Notes under the pieces: model-generated | Told to the model about the DNA's origin: nothing | Databases searched by the model: none | Seen by the model: the letters and a program-made list of their open reading frames with translations, nothing else | Position numbers and translations under genes: made by a program | Shown: positions 49,090 to 59,778 of the stretch, piece by piece | Layout of the letters: each line of letters starts with the position of its first letter | How positions within the stretch are numbered: position 1 is the first letter of the stretch | Assembly: GCA_013416795.1 (NCBI GenBank) | Contig: RQSC01000002.1 | Location: 66,942 to 130,941 of the forward strand | Reading direction: 5' to 3' | Length of the DNA stretch: 64,000 nucleotides | DNA from: Prasinococcaceae sp. CCMP 1430 | Taxonomy: Eukaryota > Prasinodermophyta > Palmophyllophyceae > Prasinococcales > Prasinococcaceae

Positions 49090-50345
49090 CTAGCGCACCT
49101 CGACGCACTCGACGTCGAAGATGAGCGTGGCATTGCCCGGGATGGTGGGCGGGGCCCCCTTCGCCCCGTAGCCGAGTTTGGGCGGCACAGTGAGGCGCCT
49201 CTTCTCGCCGACCTTCATGCCCTGCACGCCCGCGTCCCAGCCCTTGATCACCTCGCCCACGCCCAGCCTGAAGGTAAAGGTGCGCTTGCCGCTGGCGTCA
49301 AATTGCTTGCCGTTGGTAAGCTTGCCGACATAGCGCATGCCGACGCGCCGGCCGGCGGTCGCTACCTTGCCGTTTGGCTTGCCTGCCTTGAGGTATTTGA
49401 TCTCGAGGCCCGACTCGAAGCGGCGCGTGCGAACGCCAGCCTCCTCGGGCGCCTCGGCTGCCGCCTTGCCCTTCTTGGCCGCAGGCTCAGCCGCGGTAGC
49501 CTCCGACGCCGCGCGCTTCTTGGCGGCCTTCTTCTCCTTCTCTGCAGCCGCCTTTGCCTCCTTCTCCGCCTGCGCCTTCTTGGCCTTCTTCGCCTTGGCC
49601 TCCTTGGCCTCCATCTCGGCCGCCGCCGCCTCCATGGCCTTCCGCACCTCGTCTTCGTCGGGCTCTTCGTCGTCGTCCTCGTCATCCTCCTCGTCCTCCT
49701 ACGAGGCGACGAGTGCGGACCGGTGGCGTGCACACAGCGAGCCGCACGCGCGAGCAGTGGTGTCAGCAAGTCGCACACACGCGGTGCGTAGAGCAGCGCA
49801 CCAACAAGCGCACGTCGCCGTCGCCGTCGCCACGCACGCACCTCATCGATCTCCTCAATCTTCACGCCGCTGGCAGGCTTAGGCTCGTCGTCCTCCGAGT
49901 CATAGTCGTCACCGTCGTAGTCGTCCTCCGAGTCGTCGCCGTCGCCTTCGTCATCGTCGCCGTCGAAGAAGCCCCACGGCGACACGAGGCCCGCCTCGTC
50001 GTCGGAGTCGTCCTCGTCTTCCGAGTCAGTGTCGAACTCGTCGGAGTCGATGTCCTCGTCGTCGGGAAGCATGTAGCCGCTGATATGGACGGTTCCCTTC
50101 CCCTTGACGCTGAACGTGGCCTCGTTCTGCAGCATGATGTCCAGTGACGCGTTCTCGCTGGCGCCGACGGTGAGCACGCACAGGTTGGCGCTCGTGCCCT
50201 CGCTCTCGCATACCAGAGCGACGCGGGCACCCACCTTTGCATCGACGTCGCACGACGCCTGCGAGACATGCAGGATCACGGGCTCGCCCGGCGGCGGCGT
50301 GTACGTGTACGGCTTGCCCGGCGCGACCGCCGCACCCCAGAACAT
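49090..50345 (-). CDS. Nucleoplasmin-like nuclear FKBP (FKBP39/46, Fpr3/4 type)
   Basis: Two exons, 50345-49842 and 49698-49090 (intron 143 nt, GTGCGT...CTCGTAG), give 370 aa. Exon 1 carries the nucleoplasmin-like domain (MFWGAAVAPGKPYTY, ASLDIMLQNEATFSVKGKG, VHISGYMLPDDEDI) and a long Asp/Glu tract. Exon 2 continues the acidic tract, then a Lys/Ala helix (nuclear localisation, nucleic-acid binding), and the FKBP prolyl isomerase domain (about 265-370). Active-site residues are kept: RYVG, QFDASG, EVIKGWDAGVQGM, GYGAKG and IPGN. These proteins are histone chaperones that isomerise proline in histone tails and act on rDNA chromatin. Confidence 0.93.
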
Positions 50346-50429
50346 GGCTGCCGCCGCGCTCACTGCCGAACCCGCCACTGCCGCCGCCGCCGCCCACCCC
50401 GCACGGGCGCTGCAGCCGTCCTCCCCCCC

Positions 50430-51202
50430 CCTAACACGCACACCTTCCCCGAGGACGCCGTGTGGCGTGGACCTGCCGTGATAGCCCACGCATTCCCCTC
50501 ACCCCCCCCTCTTCATCCCCCCCTCCGCCCCCACCCGTACATCTGCCCCGCAGGCGCGCAGCCGCTGCGCGGGAGCGAGCGTGCGCGCGCGCGCGCGCGC
50601 GTGCGTACACAGGTGCGCGCGCGCGAGCGAGCGCCACACGCGAGCGTACGCAAACGCGCACATTTGCGAAGACTCGCAAGAGCTCGTGCTGACGCGCACG
50701 CACGCGCGCACGCACACACACACACACACACACACACATGCGCGGGCGCGCAGGCACGCACGGGGGACGGCGCAGAGGGCGCAGCGTTCCTCATGGACGG
50801 CGGCGCCATCAACGTGGGCAGCGGCTGCGCGCGCTCCGTGCTGAGCCTCGCGCGCGCCATCGCGGGTGCGGGCGACGCGGGGGACGACGCGGGGGCCATC
50901 AAGGTATGCGCGTGCGTGCGCGTGTGTGTGCTGGTGCGCGTCTGTCGCCTTGGTCACCTCCGTCCGGACCGGCGCGTGCGTGCGTATGTGAATTTGGCAG
51001 CCATTGACACGCGCAAGTACGCACACACGCACACACACACGCGCGCACGCAGGTCGAGCACGCCCCCCCTCGCGCGCTCGACCTCAACGCGACGTGCGCG
51101 GACACGTGCGCCGCGCGCGCGCGCCTCGGCTGGGCGCCGGCGGTCGACTTCGACGCCGCGCTCGCCGAGGACGCGAGGCGCGCGGGCGTGCCGGGCTTCT
51201 AG
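50430..51202 (+). pseudogene. Broken NAD-dependent sugar-nucleotide epimerase, C-terminal exons only
   Basis: About 50790-50903 and 51053-51202 encode, in frame across a GTATGC...CGCAG intron, AINVGSGCARSVLSLARAI and ALDLNATCADTCAARARLGW then APAVDFDAALAED, ending TAG. This is the C-terminus of an extended SDR epimerase (UDP-glucuronate or UDP-glucose 4-epimerase type: NxGSGxxxSVLEL ... ADTxxARxxLGWxPxVxFxxGL). A small piece in the same frame at about 50440-50479 (TFPEDAVWRGPA) resembles the E-x-x-x-WxGP segment before the catalytic Tyr. The Rossmann GxxGxxG and YxxxK are absent, and only about 85 bp separate this piece from the opposite-strand FKBP start, so a full gene cannot fit. The stretches between are CG and CA microsatellite. 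It is probably a decaying gene. Confidence 0.45.
50580..50738 (+). repeat. Microsatellite stretch, (CG)n and (CA)n
   Basis: A (CG)n run at about 50583-50601 and a (CA)13 run at about 50713-50738, with purine-pyrimidine alternating sequence between. A similar CA stretch lies at 51021-51040. Confidence 0.9.
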
Positions 51203-51676
51203 CGCGCATGTGCGTGCGTGCGTGCGTGCATGTGCGCGCCGTGCGCGCGTGTGTGCACCTGCGCCTGCGCCTGTGCGCTGTGTACCAATAAGAATGTATC
51301 ACTCACACGCTCTGCTTGAAGCGCGAGACGTGTGAGAGCCGCGGCGCGCCCCTGCCGAGCTGCCGCGCGGCGGCCGCGCCGGCGGCTGCTTCGGCGGCTG
51401 CCGCTGCGCGCAGCACGCGCACGACGCAGCCATCACTTTCCATCTGACGACGCACCCACACGATACCATGAGAAAGACCAGTCTACAGCAAGCTGATGAC
51501 TACTAGAGAAACCCTAAAATAAAATGACCGAAACACTGTTGGGTGGCGGTTGCTTGTGCCTCGTGCGCTTGTGCACTGGATCGCCCCAAACTCGGTTGTT
51601 GCGCGCTGTGTACCCGCTGTGTACCCGAGGTGAAGTGAGCGTCGGGGTGTCCACGCGTGGCCACGCCGCAGGATAT
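51203..51676. other. Intergenic region 3' of SPEF2
   Basis: 474 bp with no supported gene. It contains AATAAG near 51287 and AAACCCTAAAATAAAATG at 51509-51526. Part is probably the SPEF2 3' UTR. Confidence 0.4.
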
Positions 51677-54600
51677 TTACAACAGGGCGCCGATGACTGG
51701 CGCGGCAGCGGCGGCGGCGCAGACGGCGGCGGCGTCGAACACGCCCGTCGCCGCGCCGTACGTCGCCCAGAGGACGCTGGCGCCCTCGGGGGACGACATG
51801 ACCGCCTTGAGCTCGAGCTCCTTGCGCGTGACCGCCGACAGGTTGGCAGCCCCACCGGGTGCCTCGAGGCGCGACTTGAGTTGCTCGGGATCGGCGTCGG
51901 GGCACGACTCACGCAGCAGACTGTAGATCACAGCGCGCCACTCGAGGTGACCGGTCGCGCACGGGTCGAAAGCACGCACCGCGGCGAGCGTAGTCGCTTG
52001 CGAAGCCGTCGCCCAGCGTTCGGGCAGCCCGCCTGAGGCCGCCAACCGCCGCAGGATCTCGGCACACTCGGTTACCTTCATGGTGGACGAGCCGCCCGAC
52101 GACTGCGTGAGCGCGGCCACCACCCGCTCGACCTGAGCAAACGACGGGGCCCCGTCGGGTACCGCGCGAGGCGGCGGGGGCGGCGGAGGCGGTCCGAATG
52201 TCGGCGGCATAGCAAGCAGCTGCTCTGATATGATCAGGTCCTCGCCCTCCAGGCGCAGATCGTGAGGCAGCGGCGTCTCCGCCTCGACAGCCCGCCTCAC
52301 TGTGTCGGCGAGCGCCGCCACAGCGCTACACTCGCCCGCATGACGCGCTGCTAGCCACTCAGCCAGGCGTTCGTGCGCGTTTGACGCGATCTCGTCCAGC
52401 TCCGCGAAGTACGCGCAGGCGCGTGCCCCGATCCGCTCGGCGCGCGCTGCCGTCGCCGACGCCTCACGGCGCAGCGTTGGGGCCATCACCGTCGACGGGC
52501 TCGGCCCCTCAGCTCCCTCATCATGGGCCGGGGTAGCATCCTCGTCCTGGGCGGCAGTCTCTGTGCTGCCCACCGCCTCCGCCAGCGCCACGAGCTTCGC
52601 AAGAGCGCTGGCAAGGGCGGGAGCCTTCTCGGCCACGGCCGCCAGCCACTCGGGAGGGCTTTCGGCCATCGCGGTGGCCGCGTCGGTAACATCAGGTGGG
52701 GAGAAGCCCTCCTGCGCAACTGGTGTGCCACACGAATTCATCGCATAGTCAACGACGATCGCCGCCGATCCGCTGACGCGATCAGTCTCGATATCAGCGA
52801 GGGCGCAGAAAAGCGCCGAGAGCGAGTCCCGGTGATCGGCTATGAAGGGGTCGGCAATAATCGACTCGCGCTCCGCGTCGGCTTCCTCGCGGCGGTCATC
52901 GCACATATCCCACAACCTGTCGCGCAGCTCGTCTGCACGCAGCTGAAGCTCCTCCTTGGCCTCGACGTTGCGGCGAAGGTCGGCGTCCACGGCATTAAAT
53001 GCGCTATGGAACTCGCTCACCGCGCGCATCTTGTCGTCAGGCCGCTGCAGGAACGCGACAAAATGCTTTTTTGTCGCGACGAAATGACGCATGCAAATCA
53101 TGCGCTCCGCGCGCAGCTGCCGCGCCACGCGCCGCAAGCCCTCGAGGTAAGTCGCCTCGAGCTCCTCCCACTGCGAGCCCAAAATCTCAGCGAAGGCCGG
53201 CTCGACATCGCCCGCCTCCACGGCGGCGTCTGATGCCGCCACCTCCTGGACGGGACCAGCTGCTTCCTCCGCGGCAGCATCCGCGGCGTCGACCTCGGCT
53301 TGGTCTGTGGCCTGCCCATCTGATGCAGCCTCCTCGGTCGTCTCGGTCCCCGCATCCTCCTCCGCAGCCTCGCCCTCGGCTTCATCGTCAGGCTTGCCCT
53401 CGGCATCCTTCAAAGCCGCGGCCGCGGCGCCCCTCGACGCCAGCGCGGCCTCAGCGGCAGCGCGTGCCTCGGCGGCGGTTGATGCAGCGGCCTCGGCCGC
53501 TGCCTGCGCGGCCTCAGCCTCGGAGGATCCGCTCGCCTGGTGAGCGAGCACTGCGGCCTCCTCGGCCTTCGCCTGTGTTTCCGAGGCCGCCGCAGCCGCC
53601 TCCTCAGCCTTCTCCGTGCACTCCCTGGCGCGCGTCTGCACATCGATGAGCGTCTTGGCAGCCTCCTCCGCGGCCTCCTTGGCGACGAGCTGTGCCGCCT
53701 CGCTGCTCTCACCGCCCTCTTGGTCCTCGACCGCGGCGGCTGCTTCGACCTCCGCGCGCTTGGTTGCGATGAGCAGCTTGGCAGCCTCGGCTGCAAGCGT
53801 GCTCGCCTCAGCGGCTGCCTCGCCAGCAGCGCGAGCATCCTCCGCGCTCTTGGCCGCTGCTTCTGCCGCCGCCTCTGCACCCTGCGCTGCCGCCTTTGCG
53901 GTGAGGATACCGCCAATGACCTCGTCGACCTTCTCGATGCCCACACTGATGCCTTCGTTGGTGCTCACCTGCCTCTTTACGCGCAATTTGTCAAGCCAGG
54001 CCTCGAGCGGCTCGAGTGTGGACAGACTCGCCTCGATGCGCGCCTGCACTTGCATGGCGTCGTTCGACGCGCCAGGGGCCTCAACAAGGCGCTCGAGCAG
54101 ACCCGTGTCGTCATCCTCAGGCGGGGGATCGTACTCGAGGTGGTAGGTCTTCCCCGTCTCGGGATCGAGACGGCCACCCAGCGCTCGCCGGAGCGCGACA
54201 GACTCGTCAGATACGCTCAGAAAGATCACCGCGTCGAGCCCGCTCACGAGCGTCCGGTCCTCGTCGGGAACACTCCGCGCGCCAGGAGGCGCGATCACAC
54301 TCTGCCTGCTGCGCATGGTTGCCTCTTCCTCGAGGTCGAGGTTGGTGAGCGCCTTCTCGAGCAGAACTGCCTGCGCCTCCGTGCGTGGAAAGTCCGACAA
54401 GACGAAGCCCTGCGGTACACTGCCGTCGGGGCTGGCCTTGGCCACATCGGCCATGGCTTCGACTACCAGGCCGACAACCACCATGTCACTTGCCTCCTCG
54501 CCGCGCAGCAGCGCCTCCTCCACCTGACCACCGAGTTCAACGACGGTAGCGGACGCCCCTGCCTCACCCGTGGCCTCGTCGTCGACGTCGTCCTCATCAT

Positions 54601-56575
54601 CCTCGTTAGCCGTCGCTGCGCCCTTTGCTGCCCTCGCCGCCTCCATGGCCTTGGCGACGAGCTGCTGAGGCTCGATCAGCACCATATTATTCTTCTCGGC
54701 AACAACTTTGCCAATTAGCTCGGCGCCAGCGAAGGGCGCACCCGTGACGGCGACCCTGCAGCGCAGCGAGCTCAGGTCAGGCACGGGAAGCTTGGGCGCT
54801 GGCGGCGCGATTGCCAACTTGAGATTGTACACGATGTCACCAAGCGGATCATTCTCGGGCACACCCGCGGGCCATTCCCACTCGCCACGCGATGACAGGT
54901 AGTCACAGACGGCCGCCTCGTCAAGTGTGGTCGCGACCAATTCGCTCTCGTCGCTCTCAGACAGCTCGACCGCCTGCGCGGGCGAGGCGCCCTCCTCCTT
55001 AACGAGCGGCGCAGCGGTCTCGAGCTCACCCGATAAGAACAGGGCCTTCCACTCGCGCCACTCTTTGCGCGGTACCAGCGCGTCCGTGCGCGCACGATAC
55101 TCTGCCGCGCGCTCAGCGAGCCCAGCCATCTGGCTGATGAGGTCCGTGCACATGCCAAGGACGGCCTGTTTGTCTGCTTGTCTGCGCTCCTCGGCCTCGG
55201 CTGCGAGACGCGCGGCCTCGTCCCTTGCCGCTGCTTCGAAAGCCTCCCTGTCGGCGCGACCAGCGGCGCGGTTTCGCTCGAGGGACTCCTCCAAGTCGCG
55301 CGCGCGGCGCTCAGCATACTGGCTCTCGCGGAACGCGCGGTTCTCACGCATCACCTCTTTCTCCTGCCTGAGCTGCCACAGCTCAGCTGCGAGGCGCTGC
55401 TCCTCAGCTGCGCCCGTGCGCAGGCTGTCGAGTAACTCGGCCTCGCGGCGGTGCTCCTCCATTGACGCCTGCGCAGCGCTCTCCTCCAGCACGGCCTTGC
55501 GGCGGCGGCGCTCGCGCTCCTTTCGCGCGGCCGTCTCCTCTGCGCGCTTTCCACGCATGCGGCCGAGGTACTCCATGCCCTCCTCACGCATGCGGCGAGC
55601 GTCGGGCAGCTTCGTCTTGATGTTCTGCAGGTGTTCGAGCGGTGTGATGTTTGAGTAGGTGGGCATGGTCTCCGCTTCGGTGCTGGCCAACGCGCCAGCG
55701 CTCGCCGTAGCATTTGCCCTCGACGACGGGAACTTGGGCCCATCGGCCACCGAGCGGAGGTTGCGCTCGAACTCAGCAATGCCATCTGCAAGCTCGACCG
55801 TCGCGTTGTACCTGGCCGCCTGCTTCTTCCTCTGCTTGCGCTCGCGCATTGCAAGCTCAATGCGCAGTTCGTCGCGCTCGAACTCGCGCTGGCGATCGCG
55901 GATAGCGAGGTGAGCCGCCAAATCGCGTTCCTTGCGCGCCTCGAGCTGCTCGCGGCGCTGGAGCGTTGCGGCGCGCATCTGGCTGTGCCGCGTGCGTGCG
56001 ATCATGTCTCTCGTGTCGAGCTCCTCCCGCCTGCTTGCCAACTTCTCGGCCTCCAAGTGTGCGGCCGTCTCAGAGAATTTTTGCAGCCTGAAGGCCATGT
56101 CCAGTTGGCTGGGGTTCTGCGCACGCGTCTTGAGCGTATCCTCAAAGACCTTCGAGATCACCGCGTCGTAGCGCTTGCGCTCGCCCTTGGCCTGGCGCGC
56201 CTCGAGCAAGCCGAGGCTTGGCTTGGTGCTCACGCCTAGCGTGCGACTGAGGTACGAGCCGCTCTCGTTGTTCGTGCCAAGCTCCTGGCGCAGCGTGTCG
56301 AGCCGCACTTTGATTTGGTACAGGAGTTCCGCAGCCACGCCGTTGACGCCCGCCATAATTTGGTTGGCCGTTTGCGAGGTAAGCTCAATGCCCATGCGCC
56401 CCAGCGTCTGTTGCAGACGCGAAAAGTTCGCGACCATGGCCTCAGGCGTGTGCTTCTGCTGAAACTCGTGGAAGTCAGGCTGCATTCCACAGCGCGACAA
56501 GAGCTCGCCTAGGCCATAGCCGCTCGCGAAGGCTTCCTCGAAGGTCTCGCCGGGCAGCGGGCGTGACAGGCCCAC
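51677..56575 (-). CDS. SPEF2: SPEF2/CPC1, central-pair apparatus protein (first exon not found)
   Basis: One very long exon, 1632 residues, starts after a CTGTAG acceptor at VGLSRPLPGETFEEAFASGY. The CH-like (DUF1042) domain follows: GYGLGELLSRCGMQPDFHEF, NFSRLQQTLGRMGIELTSQT. Next come coiled coils, an adenylate-kinase-like domain from about residue 600 (CRVAVTGAPFAGAELIGKVV), an Ala/Glu-rich helical region of about 250 residues (AEAAAKSAEDARAAGEAAAE and similar), more coiled coil, a proline run (GPPPPPPPP), and an EF-hand-like C-terminus. CPC1/SPEF2 builds the C1b projection of the axonemal central pair. The kinase P-loop reads GAPFAGAEL, lacking the GK[ST] of an active site. Only the first about 15 residues (family W-L-x-x-E) are missing, expected in 56576-57900. 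Confidence 0.92.
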   Translation of the reverse strand: MGLSRPLPGETFEEAFASGYGLGELLSRCGMQPDFHEFQQKHTPEAMVANFSRLQQTLGRMGIELTSQTANQIMAGVNGVAAELLYQIKVRLDTLRQELGTNNESGSYLSRTLGVSTKPSLGLLEARQAKGERKRYDAVISKVFEDTLKTRAQNPSQLDMAFRLQKFSETAAHLEAEKLASRREELDTRDMIARTRHSQMRAATLQRREQLEARKERDLAAHLAIRDRQREFERDELRIELAMRERKQRKKQAARYNATVELADGIAEFERNLRSVADGPKFPSSRANATASAGALASTEAETMPTYSNITPLEHLQNIKTKLPDARRMREEGMEYLGRMRGKRAEETAARKERERRRRKAVLEESAAQASMEEHRREAELLDSLRTGAAEEQRLAAELWQLRQEKEVMRENRAFRESQYAERRARDLEESLERNRAAGRADREAFEAAARDEAARLAAEAEERRQADKQAVLGMCTDLISQMAGLAERAAEYRARTDALVPRKEWREWKALFLSGELETAAPLVKEEGASPAQAVELSESDESELVATTLDEAAVCDYLSSRGEWEWPAGVPENDPLGDIVYNLKLAIAPPAPKLPVPDLSSLRCRVAVTGAPFAGAELIGKVVAEKNNMVLIEPQQLVAKAMEAARAAKGAATANEDDEDDVDDEATGEAGASATVVELGGQVEEALLRGEEASDMVVVGLVVEAMADVAKASPDGSVPQGFVLSDFPRTEAQAVLLEKALTNLDLEEEATMRSRQSVIAPPGARSVPDEDRTLVSGLDAVIFLSVSDESVALRRALGGRLDPETGKTYHLEYDPPPEDDDTGLLERLVEAPGASNDAMQVQARIEASLSTLEPLEAWLDKLRVKRQVSTNEGISVGIEKVDEVIGGILTAKAAAQGAEAAAEAAAKSAEDARAAGEAAAEASTLAAEAAKLLIATKRAEVEAAAAVEDQEGGESSEAAQLVAKEAAEEAAKTLIDVQTRARECTEKAEEAAAAASETQAKAEEAAVLAHQASGSSEAEAAQAAAEAAASTAAEARAAAEAALASRGAAAAALKDAEGKPDDEAEGEAAEEDAGTETTEEAASDGQATDQAEVDAADAAAEEAAGPVQEVAASDAAVEAGDVEPAFAEILGSQWEELEATYLEGLRRVARQLRAERMICMRHFVATKKHFVAFLQRPDDKMRAVSEFHSAFNAVDADLRRNVEAKEELQLRADELRDRLWDMCDDRREEADAERESIIADPFIADHRDSLSALFCALADIETDRVSGSAAIVVDYAMNSCGTPVAQEGFSPPDVTDAATAMAESPPEWLAAVAEKAPALASALAKLVALAEAVGSTETAAQDEDATPAHDEGAEGPSPSTVMAPTLRREASATAARAERIGARACAYFAELDEIASNAHERLAEWLAARHAGECSAVAALADTVRRAVEAETPLPHDLRLEGEDLIISEQLLAMPPTFGPPPPPPPPRAVPDGAPSFAQVERVVAALTQSSGGSSTMKVTECAEILRRLAASGGLPERWATASQATTLAAVRAFDPCATGHLEWRAVIYSLLRESCPDADPEQLKSRLEAPGGAANLSAVTRKELELKAVMSSPEGASVLWATYGAATGVFDAAAVCAAAAAAPVIGALL

Positions 56576-57907
56576 CTACAGAGGCGCGGGCACGCGGCAT
56601 AGCGCGTGCAACGCGCCAGATCGCAATGCACAGAGCAGCCCCTGGCGTTAGCACCGGTTGCGTCACAGCAAGTCACACTGACCACCGCTGCAATGCCCGA
56701 GGTCACAGCGGAACCCGCCTGACACGTAGGCACACTCGCGCCACCACCGCACTCGTGAGCATCGCGGTGCCAGTGCTCACGCAACCAGCTCGCAGCGCTC
56801 TGCGGCTCCCGCCCGTGCCGCACGCCGCACAACGCGCGCGAGCCGCCGCTGTGGCGAAGCCCCCCAACGCGCGCGAGCCGCCACCGAGCAAGCTGTGCAG
56901 CCCGCGGCGGAGCCGAGCGTTGCTGTCGGCCCACCGTGCGCTGCTCGCGCGGGAACGAAGCCGCTCCTGGCGCTCGATAGACAAGCGGAAAATGCGACGC
57001 TCTGGAACAAGCTCGAGCGCTCGAGCGCGCGCGGAGTCACCCCGTCTTCCTCCCCCCCACCCCCCCACCCCTCCCCCTCGCTCCGCGACGGGGCGGCATC
57101 TGCCGTCAAATTGCCCTTGTCCTCGCCGCCAGCCGCACGCGGAGCCCCGCCGCGCCGCATCCTGCCGCGGCCCCTCTCTCCCCCCCCCCCCACGCGCGCG
57201 CGTGCGGACGGGCGTCGCGCGCACGTCGTGAAGGGGGAAAAACTCCCCTCACGCGAAAAAAAAAAATGCACTGGTCCGGGTGCGGCGGCGCTGTGCTGCG
57301 CCGCACAGCGCCCTAGCCTTCCCTGTCGCTCTCCGCGCACACCCTCCCCGAGCGTGCTCGCACCTCGTCTCGCACCCATTGCGCCAGCAGCTCCGACATC
57401 GCACCACTGCCGCCGCGGCCGCCACCGCGCGGCGCGGCGCGGCGCGTCGCAGCGCGCGGCTGGCGCCGCCGCGGACCCAGTTCCGGACCCCCGCCGGCGC
57501 GCGCACCCCGCCGGCGCCGCTTTTGGTCGCGGGGGCGCCCTGATGCGTTTTCATAGCCAGCCGTTCCCCCACAAAGCGCGCGCGCCGCGCGCCGGTTCCG
57601 GCGTGAATTCCGCGTGCTTTTCGATGTACGTCAACTCGCGCGTGCGTGCCTGCACCGCATAGCACGGTGTGCCTGGGCGCGCGCGGCATGCGCGAGAGAG
57701 CCTCAGAAGCGGCAGTGTGCGCCGCTCCGTAGTGCCGAGTCGCGCGGGCGTGCGGCGGTTCCAAGAGCATAATGATGCCTTGTGGATTTCAGTCGCGCGG
57801 GCCGCGCAGGCGCACTGGCGCAGCGCCACTTCAATCGTGCCCGTCATTGCGGGACGTCTCGCTTCTAAAGGCTACCATGCAAGCGCCACTTCGAGAGTGC
57901 AGCTGCC
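56576..57907. other. Region upstream of SPEF2, first exon expected here
   Basis: 1.33 kb between SPEF2 and the CDPK 2 stop, both on the minus strand. The short SPEF2 first exon should lie here but was not identified. Frames are low-complexity. An A10 tract is at 57257-57266, and a C-rich tract at 57180-57191. Confidence 0.4.
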
Positions 57908-59778
57908 CTACTTCGCGCCCGGCGACTGCGCAGAGTTGTCCGCGCGCATCATAGCAGCGAACTCATTGTAGTCGATCCTCCCATCGCCGTCCTTGTCGAT
58001 GGTCGTGATGATTTCGTTGATGTGAGCGGGCGTACTGTTCATGCTCTTCAGCCCCTCGAGCAGCTCGTCATGCGTAATGTAGCCGCTGTTGTCTTTGTCG
58101 AAAAACTTGAACGCAGTCATAAGGTTCTCGTCCGACTCGAGACGCGACAGCGACACCGACGCGGCGATGAACTCCTCGTACTCAATTGCACCGCTGCCGT
58201 CCACGTCAAGCTGGTGCATCAGGGCTTTCATCGACTCAATGGTAGACTCCGAGGTGCCCTTCGCAAGCCCCTTCATTAGCTCGTCGTACGTGAGCGTGCC
58301 CGAGTTGTCTGTGTCCAGGCTCTTGAAGACCGCCTGCAGCCCCTCGATGTCGGAGGGCGCCAGCGATGTGGCGATGACTTTCAGGGCCATCTTCTTCATG
58401 CGGTTCATGTTCGAGAACTTGCGCAGGCGCTTAAGCACAGCGTTGTCCATGGCGCGGTCTGACACGCCAGAGCCACGGACCCACTTCATGCCAAGCAACT
58501 CCTCGGCCGTCGGACGCTTTGCCGGGTCACGCGTGAGCATCAGACGCACGCACTGCTTGGCCTCCTTGGACACCGCGGGCCACGGATCGGCGGAGAAATC
58601 GACATTGCCCTTGAGCACTTGTCTGAAGATCCCCTTCTCCGTCTCCGCCCAGAACGGTGGCACGCCGCTCAGCAAGATGTACAGAATGACGCCGCACGAC
58701 CACACATCCGCAGGGTACGAGTAATTGCGCTGCAGCACATCGGGGGCTACGTAGAACGCCGATCCAACGATGTCCTTGAACACGTCGCCGCGACGCGAAA
58801 AGATCGACAGGCCGAAGTCGGTCGCCTTGATGGGCGAGTTGTTCTTGTTGTTAAGCATGAGGAAATTCTCCGGCTTCAGGTCACGGTGGATGACGCCAAG
58901 ATCGTGGCAGTGCTTGACGACTTGCAGGATGGTGCGGATGACCTCGGCTGCGCCCTTCTCGGAATAGTGGCCCTTCATTACGATGCGATCGAACAGCTCG
59001 CCACCCTGGCACACCTCTTGGACCAGGTGCACGTCGTCTTTGTCTTCATACGCGCCCTTCAGCATCACGATGTTGCCGTGCCCATTGAGGTGGTGCATGA
59101 TGGCCACCTCGCGGCGCACATCCTCGACGTCGTCGGGTCTGTGCAGGTTCTTCTTCGAGATGGACTTGCATGCGAACTCCTTGCCGGTTCTCTTGCACAC
59201 GGCCACCTTGCAAATCCCAAACTGCCCACGGCCGAGCTCGCGACCAATGTCATACTGTGCAGGTGTCGGAGGCGCGGACGGCGGCGACCCGTCAGCAAAC
59301 GAGCACGCCCTGCGCGCCCGAGCGCACAGCGCGAGCGCTCACACGGCGAAGCGACCCATGTACACGGTCAAAACTAACAACGAAATCAAGCGAGGTCATT
59401 CCGGGCAATGCTCGCGAAAGACCGGGTAAATTCAGTGGACAGACCACGGTCTATCCGGAATCACCAGGTGTTTTTGCATCACGAAACTTTCCCGGGGTCG
59501 ACAGCGCAGGGGGCAGGGGCGCGCCCAACCGCAGCAGCTGGCGCGCAGCGCAGCGCAGCGGTACGGCGCGCGGCGGCGCGCGGCTGCGCGAGGGGCACGC
59601 GACGCACGTAGTCCTTGACGTTCTCATGCGGCCGATCAAGCACGTTGGCGACGAGCGACTTCCAGTCGACCTTGGGCCTGACGGTGCCGGACGGCGCGAC
59701 TGCCGCAGCGGACTGCTGCGCCGGCTCGTCAGCCCCGCCCTGCGCGGGGGGCGCGGGCTTGCTCTCGAAGCACCCCAT
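57908..59778 (-). CDS. Calcium-dependent protein kinase 2 (CDPK), likely acylated
   Basis: Two exons, 59778-59608 and 59254-57908 (intron 353 nt, GTGCGT...GCACAG, phase 0), give 505 aa. The start MGCFESKPAP has Gly2 and Cys3 with Ser6, a good signal for N-myristoylation and palmitoylation, so membrane attachment is likely. A variable region ends VKDY; the kinase domain then runs YDIGRELGRGQFGICK, FACKSISKKNL, HRDLKPENFLM, TDFGLSIF and GSAFYVAPDVL. A junction segment (NRMKKMALKVIATSLA) and four EF-hands follow: DTDNSGTLTYDE, DVDGSGAIEYEE, DKDNSGYITHDE, DKDGDGRIDYNE. All loops keep the calcium-coordinating positions. The intron sits at the same place as the first intron of CDPK 1, so the two are probably old paralogues. 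Confidence 0.95.
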
